Position numbers and translations under genes: made by a program. Below are positions 42,989 to 51,908 of a DNA stretch of 64,000 nt, in pieces. The stretch is from assembly GCA_003133325.1 (NCBI GenBank), contig PKXA01000111.1:1-64000 (forward strand), given 5' to 3'. Numbering within the stretch: position 1 is the first letter of the stretch; each line of letters opens with the position of its first letter. The notes under the pieces were generated by a model. The model ran no database searches. It worked only from the letters and a program-made list of their open reading frames with translations, and was not told the DNA's origin. Source of the stretch: Acidimicrobiaceae bacterium (GTDB taxonomy: Bacteria > Actinomycetota > Acidimicrobiia > Acidimicrobiales > RAAP-2).

Positions 42989-44119
42989 GTGGACTTCGAG
43001 TTGTCGCCAGAGCAAACTGCCCTGCGCGAGGCCGCCGCCGGTCTGCTCGACCGATACGCGTCCCGCGACCGCCTACGGGAGTTCGTTGGATCGGGGTTGG
43101 ACCCGGTCGGCAATGTGGGCCTGGACGCGCCCCTGTGGAACGCCATGGCCGAACAGGGCTGGCTTGCCCTCGAACGACCTGAGGAAGATGGCGGACTGGG
43201 CCTGGGGATGGTCGAGGTGAGTGTGTTGTGCGAGGAACTCGGACGTTGCCTGGCACCCGCCCCCTTCATCGGCACCATCCTTGCCCGGGCGGCGTTCGCG
43301 GAGGCGGCCCTTGATGACGACATCTCCGCTGAGACCAGGGAGACCTTCCGTACGTGGTCGGATCACCTGGCCACCGGCGAGGTGGTGGGATGTGTGGCCT
43401 GGGCGGCCGGCCCGGGAGTGGTCACCGGTTCGACCCGGGACGACAATTGCCGGCTCTCGGCCCGCCCGGAGCCGACCATGTACGCGTCGGTCGCCCAGGT
43501 GGCAGTGGTGGTGGCCGGTGATGCCGTCTACGAAGTGCCTCTCGCTGACAGTGACCGCCCGCCACCTGAGCCGGCCATGGATCGGACCCGTCCGCTGGCC
43601 TGGTTGCACCTCGATCAGAGGCCGGTTCGCCGGATCGGTGGCGCCGTCGCCGCCGCGCGCCTGCTCGATCGGGCGGCCACCGCGCTATCGGCGGAGATGC
43701 TCGGCGCTTCGACCCGGGTACTGGAGATGAGCGTCGAGTACGCCAAGGACCGGGTCCAGTTCGGCAAGCCCATCGGCAGCTTTCAGGCCATCAAGCACCG
43801 GTTGGCTGATGCGCTGGTAGATGTCGAGGGCATGCGGTCGAGCGCGTACTACGCGGCGTGGTGTCTCGCTTCGGGAGTGGCGGATGCATCCCTGGCGGCG
43901 TCAGCGGCCAAAACCTGGTGCTCGGATGCATCCCGCCGGGTCATGGCATCGGGACTCCAGGTGCATGGCGGCATCGGGTTCACTTGGGAACACGATCTGC
44001 ATCTGTTCGTGAAGAGGTCGCAACTCGATGAGTCGAGTTTCGGGGACGCGGCATTCCACCGCGAGCGAATCGCCTTGCTGCTGTCCGGGCGCCATCCGGG
44101 GGACCCGAGCCTGTTTTGA
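42989..44119 (+). CDS. acyl-CoA dehydrogenase, beta-type
   Basis: 376 residues from a GTG at 42989 (opening VDFELSPEQTALREA). The longer frame upstream is a shadow of the divergent ACAD gene. Motifs: VQFGKPIGSFQAIKHRLADALV and GGIGFTWEHDLHLFVKR. The middle beta domain is poorly conserved, as is usual for beta partners. TAGACT lies 8 nt before the start, so a leaderless or very short leader is possible. Likely partner of the divergent alpha-type ACAD. Confidence 0.9.
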   Translation: MDFELSPEQTALREAAAGLLDRYASRDRLREFVGSGLDPVGNVGLDAPLWNAMAEQGWLALERPEEDGGLGLGMVEVSVLCEELGRCLAPAPFIGTILARAAFAEAALDDDISAETRETFRTWSDHLATGEVVGCVAWAAGPGVVTGSTRDDNCRLSARPEPTMYASVAQVAVVVAGDAVYEVPLADSDRPPPEPAMDRTRPLAWLHLDQRPVRRIGGAVAAARLLDRAATALSAEMLGASTRVLEMSVEYAKDRVQFGKPIGSFQAIKHRLADALVDVEGMRSSAYYAAWCLASGVADASLAASAAKTWCSDASRRVMASGLQVHGGIGFTWEHDLHLFVKRSQLDESSFGDAAFHRERIALLLSGRHPGDPSLF

Positions 44120-44142
44120 ACCGGCACCGACGCGACCGAACT

Positions 44143-45360
44143 TCAGCCTGACCCCCGGGTGAGAAGCAACGATCCGGCGATCGGGCCGCCGCCGTTGGCG
44201 ACCACCGCGACCTCGTGACGACCCGGAACCTGGCGCTCGCCACCATCCCCGCGGAGTTGGACACATGCTTCGTGCAGAAGGCCGAATCCGTGGAGCCGCC
44301 CGGCCGAGAGCTGGCCACCCGCGGTGTTGAGGGGAAGCTGGCCGTCGAGGGCGATACGTGAACCGCCATCGACGAACGCCCCGCTCTCACCCCGCCCGCA
44401 GAACCCCAGGGCCTCGAGCCAGACCAGGGTCAGCAGGCTGAAGCCGTCATAGAGCTGGGCGATATCGACGTCGGACGGAACCAGATCGGTCCGCTCCCAC
44501 ATGCTGGCGCTGGCGTCCCGGGCTGCCATGGTGGTCATATCGTCGAACTGATCCCAACTCGGGCGTCCCCTCAACGCGGTGCCGACCGCATTCACGTGAC
44601 AAGCGGGGTGGGGGGCGTCGGCGGCGTAGTCGACGTGAGAGACGACCAGGGCGGTGGAGCCATCGCAAGGAGCATCGCAGTCGAACAGGCAGAGTGGGCT
44701 CGAGATCATCCGCGCCGCCAGGTAGTCATCAAGGTCCATGGGTTGGCGGTAGACGGCTTTCGGGTTGAGGGCGGCATTTCGCCGTCCGTTCAACGCCACA
44801 TGGGCCAGCTGCTCCCGGGTCAGCCCGAATTCGTGGACACGGCGCTGGCCGACCAGGGCGATCCAGTTGGCCGCGGAGACCGCGCCGAACGGGAGGGTCC
44901 ATTGGAGGAATCCGGAGAAGCGGGGGACGCTCCCCGAACCCCCGTCACCACTCCCTCCGATGCCCTGCCGGCCGCCTTCCCCCTGGGCCGTCGACTCGGT
45001 GACGGTGCGATAGACCAGAACATGGCGGGCGGCTCCGACGGCAATGGCGAAACATGCGGCGATCACCGCTTTCATCTGGGCCGGTCCCTCGGCGCCGCCG
45101 TCGTGCCAGTTGAGCTTGAGGCGGAGGGCATCTTGGACTTCGGGGGTTCCCGGGCCGGAAAAGCCGGCCATGCCGGTCCCGGCACCGGGGTAGGTGGCCA
45201 ACCCGTCGATGTCCTCCCGGGTCAGCCCGGCGTCGGCGATGGCATCGAGGCAGGCGTCGATAGTCAGATCGATGTCGGTTCGACCGAGCCGGCGACCGAC
45301 GTCTGATTGGCCGATACCGGTGATGGCTGCCTGACGTTCGAGCGGTGGTCCGGCACTCAC
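44143..45360 (-). CDS. Ltp-type thiolase-fold aldolase (lipid-transfer protein family)
   Basis: A 405-residue thiolase-fold protein without a nucleophile Cys in the usual place. It contains LYDGFSLLTLVWLEALGFC and the late block NTAGGQLSAGRLHGFGLLHEA, both typical of the actinobacterial Ltp2-Ltp4 group. Ltp2 works with a DUF35 protein as a retro-aldolase that removes the last sterol side-chain carbons. Here the DUF35 gene lies directly upstream and overlaps by 4 nt (GTGA), so the same two-protein enzyme is very likely. The substrate is inferred from this pairing. Confidence 0.9.
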   Translation of the reverse strand: MSAGPPLERQAAITGIGQSDVGRRLGRTDIDLTIDACLDAIADAGLTREDIDGLATYPGAGTGMAGFSGPGTPEVQDALRLKLNWHDGGAEGPAQMKAVIAACFAIAVGAARHVLVYRTVTESTAQGEGGRQGIGGSGDGGSGSVPRFSGFLQWTLPFGAVSAANWIALVGQRRVHEFGLTREQLAHVALNGRRNAALNPKAVYRQPMDLDDYLAARMISSPLCLFDCDAPCDGSTALVVSHVDYAADAPHPACHVNAVGTALRGRPSWDQFDDMTTMAARDASASMWERTDLVPSDVDIAQLYDGFSLLTLVWLEALGFCGRGESGAFVDGGSRIALDGQLPLNTAGGQLSAGRLHGFGLLHEACVQLRGDGGERQVPGRHEVAVVANGGGPIAGSLLLTRGSG

Positions 45361-45791
45361 GAGTTGTTCTCTTTGGAGGAATCGACCGACCGGAACAGTG
45401 GCAGAAATACCTCATCGTGTTGTTCGAAGGTCACCTCGACGTCCGACCCGATCAACCCTTCTTCGGACTCGCAGTCGACCAGGTTCGTCGTCAATCGGAC
45501 GTCGGGTTGTTCGACGATCTCCACCAGACCGATCACATACGGCTCCGAACCGGGAATCCACTGCTGGTGGTTGACCGTGTAGGTGTGAACTCTGCCTCTC
45601 CCGCTCACTGCCTCCGGTGCGAGATCCCTGCCGAGGCATGCAGGGCAGACCGGAACCGGGGGGTGGACGAGTTGATGACACGATCCGCACTTGAGGAAGC
45701 GAAGGACTCCGTCCTTCCCTCCTGTCCAGAAGAACCGATTGTCGTCATCGAGACGGGGGAGGAGTCGGATGGATGGACCGTTGGCAAACAT
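45357..45791 (-). CDS. DUF35 OB-fold zinc-ribbon protein, Ltp partner
   Basis: 144 residues from the ATG at 45791. A rubredoxin-like zinc ribbon uses Cys35, Cys38, Cys49 and Cys52 (CGSC ... CPAC), followed by an OB-fold (GRVHTYTVNHQQW ... VGLVEIVEQPDVRLTTNLVD). DUF35 proteins bind acyl-CoA and are obligate partners of Ltp aldolases and HMG-CoA-type thiolase-fold enzymes. The stop overlaps the ltp start, giving coupled translation. The longer upstream frame lacks conserved sequence. Confidence 0.92.
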   Translation of the reverse strand: MFANGPSIRLLPRLDDDNRFFWTGGKDGVLRFLKCGSCHQLVHPPVPVCPACLGRDLAPEAVSGRGRVHTYTVNHQQWIPGSEPYVIGLVEIVEQPDVRLTTNLVDCESEEGLIGSDVEVTFEQHDEVFLPLFRSVDSSKENNS

Positions 45792-46054
45792 CGCCACGAT
45801 GCTAGCGACAATGGATGGGACCGACCCTATCCACCGCCCCAGTGAGTGGTCGGTTCGCGTCGTCCCGAGTCTCGAGTCTCGAGCCATGGGAAATCCGGCG
45901 CGTTGCTCGAGCGTCGGGAGATCACCACCGGGACCGCCTTCCGGGGTCGGCGGGAGCAGGATGCCTTCGGGTTGATCACCCCCGGAAGGTACTCCCGGTG
46001 TCACCTCCGGAAGGTACTTCGTCGACCTGGGGGTTCTGTTAGTTTCGACTGCCA

Positions 46055-46615
46055 ATGCCAGCGTGGCTGACAATCGAGGAGTATCGGACCCTCACCGCTG
46101 TCTGTGAGCGATTGATTCCGGCCGACCAGACTCCGGGGGCGGCCGAGGCCGGGGTGCCCGACTATATCGACGGCTTGTTGGGGGCGTTCTCGTTCGACCC
46201 ACCCCGCATCTGGGCCGGTGGATCGTTTTCGGGTCGTCACGGAGGACTGCCCGGGTTCGCCCGGTTCCATCGCCTCACCGCCCTCGACGAGTTGGCATGG
46301 CGCACCCGGATCGAGGGGTCCCTCGGTCGGCCCGAACGGGAGTTCAACGGGGTGGTGGTCGGGCTGCAGGAGCGGTACCGGGAAGGACTCGCCGCCCTCG
46401 GACCTGACTTTTGCCACTGTGGCCCCGACGAGCAGGACCTCCGCCTGCGTTCGCTCGCTCCGTTCACCCAGCTCGTCTACGACCACAGCTGCGAAGGCAT
46501 GTACGGCGCTCCCGAGTACGGAGGGAATCGGGACGCCGTCGCCTGGTCGGGTATCGGGTTCGCCGGTGACGTGGAGCCCCGCGGATGGACCGACCACGAG
46601 GTATCGGAGGCGTGA
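46055..46615 (+). CDS. gluconate 2-dehydrogenase subunit 3-like protein
   Basis: A 186-residue protein of the Gluconate_2-dh3 family: opening LTIEEYRTLTAVCERLIPADQTPGAAEAG, the typical LIPxDxxxPGA-type block, and a C-terminal Tyr/Gly-rich part (GMYGAPEYGGN). It lacks the twin-arginine signal that many homologues carry, so export with its partner is uncertain. It is followed at once by a GMC oxidoreductase gene overlapping by 31 nt, and the two should form one membrane-linked or cytosolic dehydrogenase. Confidence 0.85.
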   Translation: MPAWLTIEEYRTLTAVCERLIPADQTPGAAEAGVPDYIDGLLGAFSFDPPRIWAGGSFSGRHGGLPGFARFHRLTALDELAWRTRIEGSLGRPEREFNGVVVGLQERYREGLAALGPDFCHCGPDEQDLRLRSLAPFTQLVYDHSCEGMYGAPEYGGNRDAVAWSGIGFAGDVEPRGWTDHEVSEA

Positions 46616-48267
46616 CCGTCGACGCCATCATCGTCGGATCCGGACCGGGAGGATCGACGGTGGCGGACATTCTCACCGCGGCCGGCTGGTCGGTGGTGAT
46701 CTTCGAGAAGGGTCGCAATCACCTCATCGACCTCGAGCACCCGTACCGGTTGGCTGACGATTTCTCCAACGACGAGATCAAATTCATCAACCGCCATTTC
46801 CTCGGACCCGATCCCTTCCTCGAACCCCGCACCTTCCGCACCGGGCCCGAAGACGGCGACCACTCGTTCGTGGGCGATGTGAACTCGATCCCTTCCACCG
46901 TCGGGGGAGGGGGAACCCATGCTGATGGCAAGGTGCCGCGTTTTCGCGAAGAGGACTTCGGTCTGTTGTCGACCTATGGTCCCCAACCCGGTGCATCGGT
47001 GGCCGACTGGCCTCTCACCTACGCCGACCTCGAGCCGTTCTACGCCGACGTGGAGCGCCGGATCGGCGTGACCGGTGACGCGGCCGCCAACCCATTGGCA
47101 GCCTGGCGGTCGGGACCGTACCCGATGCCCCCCGGACCCTCGATGTACGGGGCGGTCCTGTCGACAGCCGCGGCCGAGACACTCGGATACCACCCGTACC
47201 CGGCCCCAGGAGCAACCAACTCCGTCCCGTACGACGGCCGGCCGCCGTGCAATAATTGTGGCTTCTGCGCATTCTTCGGCTGCCCGATCCACGCCAAGGG
47301 AGATCCGGTGGCCATGCTGCAACGGGCCTTGATGACCGGAAACGCGGAGATTCGGCCGGAGACGTTCGTCTCACGGATCCGGACCGATGGCCACCGGGCG
47401 ACGGGCGTGGACTTCATCGGCCCCGATGGGGTGGAACGCTCCATGGATGGCCGATACGTGGTGGTGGCGGGCGGAGCGGTGGAGACGCCCCGACTCCTGC
47501 TGCTGTCCGGGTTCGACCATCCCCTCATCGGCCGGCATCTGATGGTCCATTTCCAGACCATCGCGGCCGGCGGATTTGCCGATCTCCGGTTCCACGCCGA
47601 GCGGGGGCGAGCGGTGACCCACCTCCACGATGATGCGTTGGTTCCCGACGACCCCTCCCGGAAGGCGGCCGCCCAGGCCGGGCTCCCCTGGATGCGTGGG
47701 GGCATCGTGGAGCATGGTGGGACCGGTCTTCCCATCCTGGAGGCCAAGCTCTACCGGTGGGGACCGACCCACAAGGAGAACATGCGGAGGTCGCCGCTCC
47801 GCGACCGCCTCTGGGCCTTCACCATGCAGGGGGAGGACCTTCCGGTGGCGACCAACCGGATCGATCTCGACCCTACGGTGCGCGACGTGCGCGGTTTTCC
47901 GGTGGCGCGCTACACCTACAAGCCCCATCGACACGAGTTGGCCGCCTCTGCCCATCACGGGCCCCGTATGGCCGCCATCCTCGAAGCCATGGGGGCAGAG
48001 TGGACTTCGGTCGTCACATCTCCCGGTTCGGTCGAAGGCCCGGGAGGGAGGGCATCGGTGGATGCCCCGATGAGCCGTCACGTGATGGGGACGGTGAGGA
48101 TGGGGGAGGACCCGGCCACCTCGGTGGCAGACAGCATCGGGCGCCTCCACCAACTGCCCAACGTTGTGATCGCCGACTCATCGGTCTTCGTCACGTCCTC
48201 GGGCTACGGCCCCACCCTCACCCTGGCTGCCCTGGCCGCCCGATTCGCCACTGCCATGGTCAGCTGA
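46585..48267 (+). CDS. GMC family FAD-dependent oxidoreductase
   Basis: A 560-residue flavoenzyme. The N-terminal dinucleotide fold is VDAIIVGSGPGGSTVADIL, and the C-terminal GMC block is HVMGTVRMGEDP with DSSVFVTSSGYGPTLTLAALA. A four-Cys cluster CNNCGFCAFFGC (about 223-234) is typical of the sugar-dehydrogenase branch and may bind iron-sulfur or stabilise the fold. The ATG at 46585 has GGAG 8 nt upstream; a GTG at 46612 overlapping the previous stop is the alternative. Paired with the subunit 3-like gene, it probably oxidises a polyol, sugar or alcohol. Confidence 0.9.
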   Translation: MDRPRGIGGVTVDAIIVGSGPGGSTVADILTAAGWSVVIFEKGRNHLIDLEHPYRLADDFSNDEIKFINRHFLGPDPFLEPRTFRTGPEDGDHSFVGDVNSIPSTVGGGGTHADGKVPRFREEDFGLLSTYGPQPGASVADWPLTYADLEPFYADVERRIGVTGDAAANPLAAWRSGPYPMPPGPSMYGAVLSTAAAETLGYHPYPAPGATNSVPYDGRPPCNNCGFCAFFGCPIHAKGDPVAMLQRALMTGNAEIRPETFVSRIRTDGHRATGVDFIGPDGVERSMDGRYVVVAGGAVETPRLLLLSGFDHPLIGRHLMVHFQTIAAGGFADLRFHAERGRAVTHLHDDALVPDDPSRKAAAQAGLPWMRGGIVEHGGTGLPILEAKLYRWGPTHKENMRRSPLRDRLWAFTMQGEDLPVATNRIDLDPTVRDVRGFPVARYTYKPHRHELAASAHHGPRMAAILEAMGAEWTSVVTSPGSVEGPGGRASVDAPMSRHVMGTVRMGEDPATSVADSIGRLHQLPNVVIADSSVFVTSSGYGPTLTLAALAARFATAMVS

Positions 48268-48318
48268 TCTCCGGATTCGGGAGGCGGCGTTCCCTTCAGG
48301 TTGGCTACCGTGTGATTC

Positions 48319-49107
48319 ATGAGGGACGAGTCGCGTATCGCGCTGGTGACGGGAGCGTCGTCGGGGATCGGGGCTGCCACCGCCCGGGCATTGGCGGCAC
48401 GAGGGGTCACTGTGGGAATCATCGCCCGCAGGTCCGAACGACTGGCCGAGGTTCTGGAGGCGTGCAGATCCCACGCGCCCGATTCGCGGTCATGGGTGGC
48501 CGATCTCTCCGATCCGCCGGGAGCCGCGGCTCTGGCGGAAGAAGCGTGGGAGACCTTCGGCCGCCTGGATGTCCTGGTCAACAACGCCGGCATCCCCATG
48601 CGCCGACCGGTGACCCGCATCTCACTCGAGGAAGTGGAGCGGGTCATGCGGGTCAACTACCTGTCGCCGGTGGCGATGACCCTGGCCGTGCTCCCGCGGA
48701 TGATCGAACGGGGGTCGGGCACCATCGTCAATGTGTCGAGCCTGGGGGGCCGGTTGGGCATCACCACCGAGGCCGCGTACTCGGCGTCGAAGTTCGCCCT
48801 CTGTGGGTTCAGCGAGGCGATGGCCGCCGACCTCGACGGTACCGGGGTCAAGGTGCGGTTGGTTCTGCCGGGCGCCATCGACACCGAGATCTGGGACCAA
48901 CCGGGAAACGATCCCGCCTTTTACGCCGGGCCCTTGACCCCGGCCGACGAAGTGGCCAACGGAATTGTCGACGCCATCGACAGTGATCATTTTGAGCATT
49001 ACCTACCCGACATGAAGGCGGTGGTCGAGCTCAAGACCGCCGACTTCGACAGCTTCCTGACCGGCATGTTGGCAATGGCGAAACGACCCGAGGCCGGCTC
49101 GACGTGA
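48319..49107 (+). CDS. short-chain dehydrogenase/reductase (SDR)
   Basis: A 262-residue classical SDR: cofactor motif TGASSGIG (about 11-18), NNAG (about 92), Ser in VNVSSLGG and the active-site YSASK (about 154-158). Arg residues after the second strand (IIARRSERL) suggest NADP(H). TACCGT lies 7 nt before the ATG, suggesting a leaderless start. It is followed 22 bp later by the zinc alcohol dehydrogenase gene, making a two-gene alcohol/ketone oxidation unit. Confidence 0.94.
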   Translation: MRDESRIALVTGASSGIGAATARALAARGVTVGIIARRSERLAEVLEACRSHAPDSRSWVADLSDPPGAAALAEEAWETFGRLDVLVNNAGIPMRRPVTRISLEEVERVMRVNYLSPVAMTLAVLPRMIERGSGTIVNVSSLGGRLGITTEAAYSASKFALCGFSEAMAADLDGTGVKVRLVLPGAIDTEIWDQPGNDPAFYAGPLTPADEVANGIVDAIDSDHFEHYLPDMKAVVELKTADFDSFLTGMLAMAKRPEAGST

Positions 49108-49129
49108 CCGACGACGATGGGTCGGGTCG

Positions 49130-50371
49130 ATGAAGGCACTGGTGTTCGGGCTGCCACCCGACGGAAGCGGGACACGCGAACCCGGTGACGAACTGGACAG
49201 GCGTCTGGCCAAGCTTCCCTTCGGTCTCCACGATGTGGACGAGGCCAAGCTGGTCCGTCCCGACTGGGTGATCACCCGGCCTCTTCTTTCGGGTGTGTGT
49301 GGGTCCGAGACGAAGCTGGTGCTGGGAGACTTCGACACCGGAGATATCGACAACCCGATGGCCGCCTTCTCGTCGATTCCCCACATCCCCGGGCACGAGT
49401 TGGTGGCCGAGGTGATGACGCTCGGCCCGGAGGCCACCGGCCTCGAAGTCGGCCAGCGTGTACTGCTCAACCCCTGGCTGACCTGTGGACCTCGAGGAGT
49501 CGATCCGCCGTGCCCCGCGTGTCAGCGCGGGGATCTGAACCTGTGTTGGAGTTTTACCGAGGGAGCCCTCGGACCCGGCGTCCATGTCGGAGTGGCCACC
49601 GATGCTCCCGGCGGTTGGGCGGAGCGGATGGCGGCCCACGACTCGATGCTCATTCCGGTTCCGGATTCCGTCAGCGACGAGGTGGCCGTCCTGGCTGACC
49701 CGTTCGCGGTATCCCTGCACGCCATCGTCCGGCATCCACCTCCGCCGGGGGGACGGGCCCTCGTCTACGGAGCCGGCGCGCTGGGGGTGACCAGCGTGGC
49801 GGTCCTACGGGCGCTCTATCCCGATGTCGAGATCGCGGTGGTCGCCCGTTTCCCCGCCCAGGCGGAGTTGGCCACCGTGTTCGGTGCCGCCTTGGTGCTT
49901 GCCCACGAGCCCCGGCTCGGGTTGGTGGAGGCACTGGCCGAATGGTCGGGTGGCGTGCTGCACGCACCGTTCTCGGGGCTTCCGATGGCCCATCCCGGAG
50001 GCATCGACGTCGTCTACGACACGGTGGCCCGGCCCGAGACCCTCGAGGTCGGTGTCCGGGTGCTGACCGAGCGGGGCACCCTGGTCCAGACCGGCGTGCA
50101 CACTCCGGGTCGATGGGAGTACACGCCTGTCTATTTCAAGGAACTGTCCATCGTCGGCTCCAACGCTTTCGGGATCGAAGAAGTGGAAGGGGTGCGCCAA
50201 CACGCCATCCGCCACTATCTCGACCTGGTGGCGGCGGGGCGGGTCGACCTGGCCGGCATGCTCACCCATCAGTTTCCGCTCGACCATTGGCACGATGCGC
50301 TGCGCGCGCTGGCTGCCCAGGACGTCAGCGGGGCCGTGAAGGTGGCGTTCGGGCCCATCAGCCAGGGTTAG
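49130..50371 (+). CDS. zinc-dependent medium-chain alcohol dehydrogenase
   Basis: A 413-residue MDR enzyme. The catalytic zinc ligands lie in GVCGSE and PGHELVAEV, a structural-zinc lobe in CGPRGVDPPCPACQRGDLNLC, and the NAD-binding fold near VYGAGALGVTSVAVLRAL. It is about 50 residues longer than usual, with extra sequence at the N-terminus and in the cofactor domain. It overlaps the convergent kinase gene by 4 nt. Likely oxidises a polyol or sugar alcohol given its neighbours. Confidence 0.92.
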   Translation: MKALVFGLPPDGSGTREPGDELDRRLAKLPFGLHDVDEAKLVRPDWVITRPLLSGVCGSETKLVLGDFDTGDIDNPMAAFSSIPHIPGHELVAEVMTLGPEATGLEVGQRVLLNPWLTCGPRGVDPPCPACQRGDLNLCWSFTEGALGPGVHVGVATDAPGGWAERMAAHDSMLIPVPDSVSDEVAVLADPFAVSLHAIVRHPPPPGGRALVYGAGALGVTSVAVLRALYPDVEIAVVARFPAQAELATVFGAALVLAHEPRLGLVEALAEWSGGVLHAPFSGLPMAHPGGIDVVYDTVARPETLEVGVRVLTERGTLVQTGVHTPGRWEYTPVYFKELSIVGSNAFGIEEVEGVRQHAIRHYLDLVAAGRVDLAGMLTHQFPLDHWHDALRALAAQDVSGAVKVAFGPISQG

Positions 50372-51846
50372 AGACCTGTTCCGAGGGCGGTGAACCGTTG
50401 GTAACGGGCGTCGGTGGCCTGCTGCCACGAGGGATCGGGGTCGATTCGCTGCCCACGCCGGGCCCAACGGGAGGAGCCCTCGAGCGAAGCCTCCAACCCC
50501 GCGGCCATCCGGGCCAGATAGGCAGCACCGAGGGCAGCCCCCTCGGGTACCGCCACCGGATCGACCGGAAGCCCGGTGGCGTCGGCCACACCCGCCAACC
50601 ATGGCGCCCGCTGGATACCACCCCCGCTGGCCACGATCCGCCGGCCTCTGACGCCCGTGCGCTCGAGGATGTTCCGCACCACGAACCCGCTCGCCTCGTA
50701 GGCGGCCCGGGAGATGGTCGGGCGATCATCGGTGATGTCGAGATCAACGAGAGCGGCTCGTAGCGACGGGTCGTGGACCGGCACCCGTTCACCCCGGACA
50801 TAGGGCAGCCACACCGGGACCCGTCGCGGATCTCCCGACCGTCCCCGGTCAGATGGTTCGGTGGTGCGTCCTGAGCGGAGCAGTGATCGGGCCCAGTCGA
50901 CGAACAGGGCACCGGCGTTACTCGGGCCGCCCACCAACACCCGACCGGACACGGTGTGCGGTACCGTCCACAGCCCGGGGATCTCGACCCAGGTATCGGT
51001 GACGACCCACACCACCAGGGTGGCGCCGAAGATGACAAGCACGTCACCAACGTCGTTGGCGCCGGCAACGATTTGATCGCAGAACGCATCGATGGTCCCG
51101 CCGGCGACCACCGTCTCGGGGTGGTCCCGCCCGCTCATCCCCCCCGGTGCGATCTCATCGGCCCTCACCAACGCGCGACTCCGGCGCAGGGTTCCCGCCG
51201 ATCGACCCATTGGCACCACCTGAGGAAGCTGGCCCGGGTCGACCCCACACCGGGTCAACAGTTCGGTATTCCACCGTCCCGATGTGTAGAGCTCCCCCAG
51301 GGTGGAAGCCACTGCCGTATCGATGGCGGGGCGTGCGGTCAGCGCGTGGGTCGCTACGGCCTGCGCCGGCCAGAACCCGAACGCGTCGGGCATCTGTTGT
51401 GCCGTCCATCGGAGAAATCCTTCCGCGTCGGGCATCGGCTCACTCCGGCTGTCGCCAGGTGATCCCCGATCCGGGTTCCGTCCCCGGATGTCGCCGTAGA
51501 GGAGGCCGGGAGTGTGGGGGATGCCTCGACGATTCACCGCGGTGAGGGATGGGACCATACCCGCCACACAGACCCCGGCGATGTAGGTGGGAGTGGCGGT
51601 ATCCGATGGTGCGGCATTGACGCCGGCCACTGCCTCTCGAACTGCCGTGAACGCTCGGAGCGGTCCGTGCCTCCAAGCCGCCAGCGCGTTGTGCTCCATG
51701 TGGTCGCCAGACGTGTGGATCACATGATGGGGAACCCGCGCTCGCGCCAGTACCTCACCGTCCGCGCTGACAGCCAATGCCTTGACGGAGGTGGTCCCGA
51801 TATCGATGCCCACGGTGATGGGCACGGGGTGGTCGCCAACTGTCAT
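50368..51846 (-). CDS. FGGY-family carbohydrate kinase
   Basis: 492 residues from the ATG at 51846 (51876 is an alternative). The first FGGY domain begins TVGIDIGTTSVKALAV (phosphate 1 motif). The second has VVAGGTIDAFCDQIVAGA and the adenosine block VASGGGIQRAPWLAGVADATGLPV, followed by EGAALGAAYLA. The family phosphorylates xylulose, ribulose, erythritol, glycerol and similar polyols; the exact substrate cannot be told. Its position beside alcohol dehydrogenases suggests phosphorylation of the ketose they produce. Confidence 0.9.
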   Translation of the reverse strand: MTVGDHPVPITVGIDIGTTSVKALAVSADGEVLARARVPHHVIHTSGDHMEHNALAAWRHGPLRAFTAVREAVAGVNAAPSDTATPTYIAGVCVAGMVPSLTAVNRRGIPHTPGLLYGDIRGRNPDRGSPGDSRSEPMPDAEGFLRWTAQQMPDAFGFWPAQAVATHALTARPAIDTAVASTLGELYTSGRWNTELLTRCGVDPGQLPQVVPMGRSAGTLRRSRALVRADEIAPGGMSGRDHPETVVAGGTIDAFCDQIVAGANDVGDVLVIFGATLVVWVVTDTWVEIPGLWTVPHTVSGRVLVGGPSNAGALFVDWARSLLRSGRTTEPSDRGRSGDPRRVPVWLPYVRGERVPVHDPSLRAALVDLDITDDRPTISRAAYEASGFVVRNILERTGVRGRRIVASGGGIQRAPWLAGVADATGLPVDPVAVPEGAALGAAYLARMAAGLEASLEGSSRWARRGQRIDPDPSWQQATDARYQRFTALGTGL

Positions 51847-51908
51847 GATGCGGACGCTGCTGTCATCAACGGTCATTATGGAGGACGGCCCAACAGAAGG
51901 GAAGGTGA

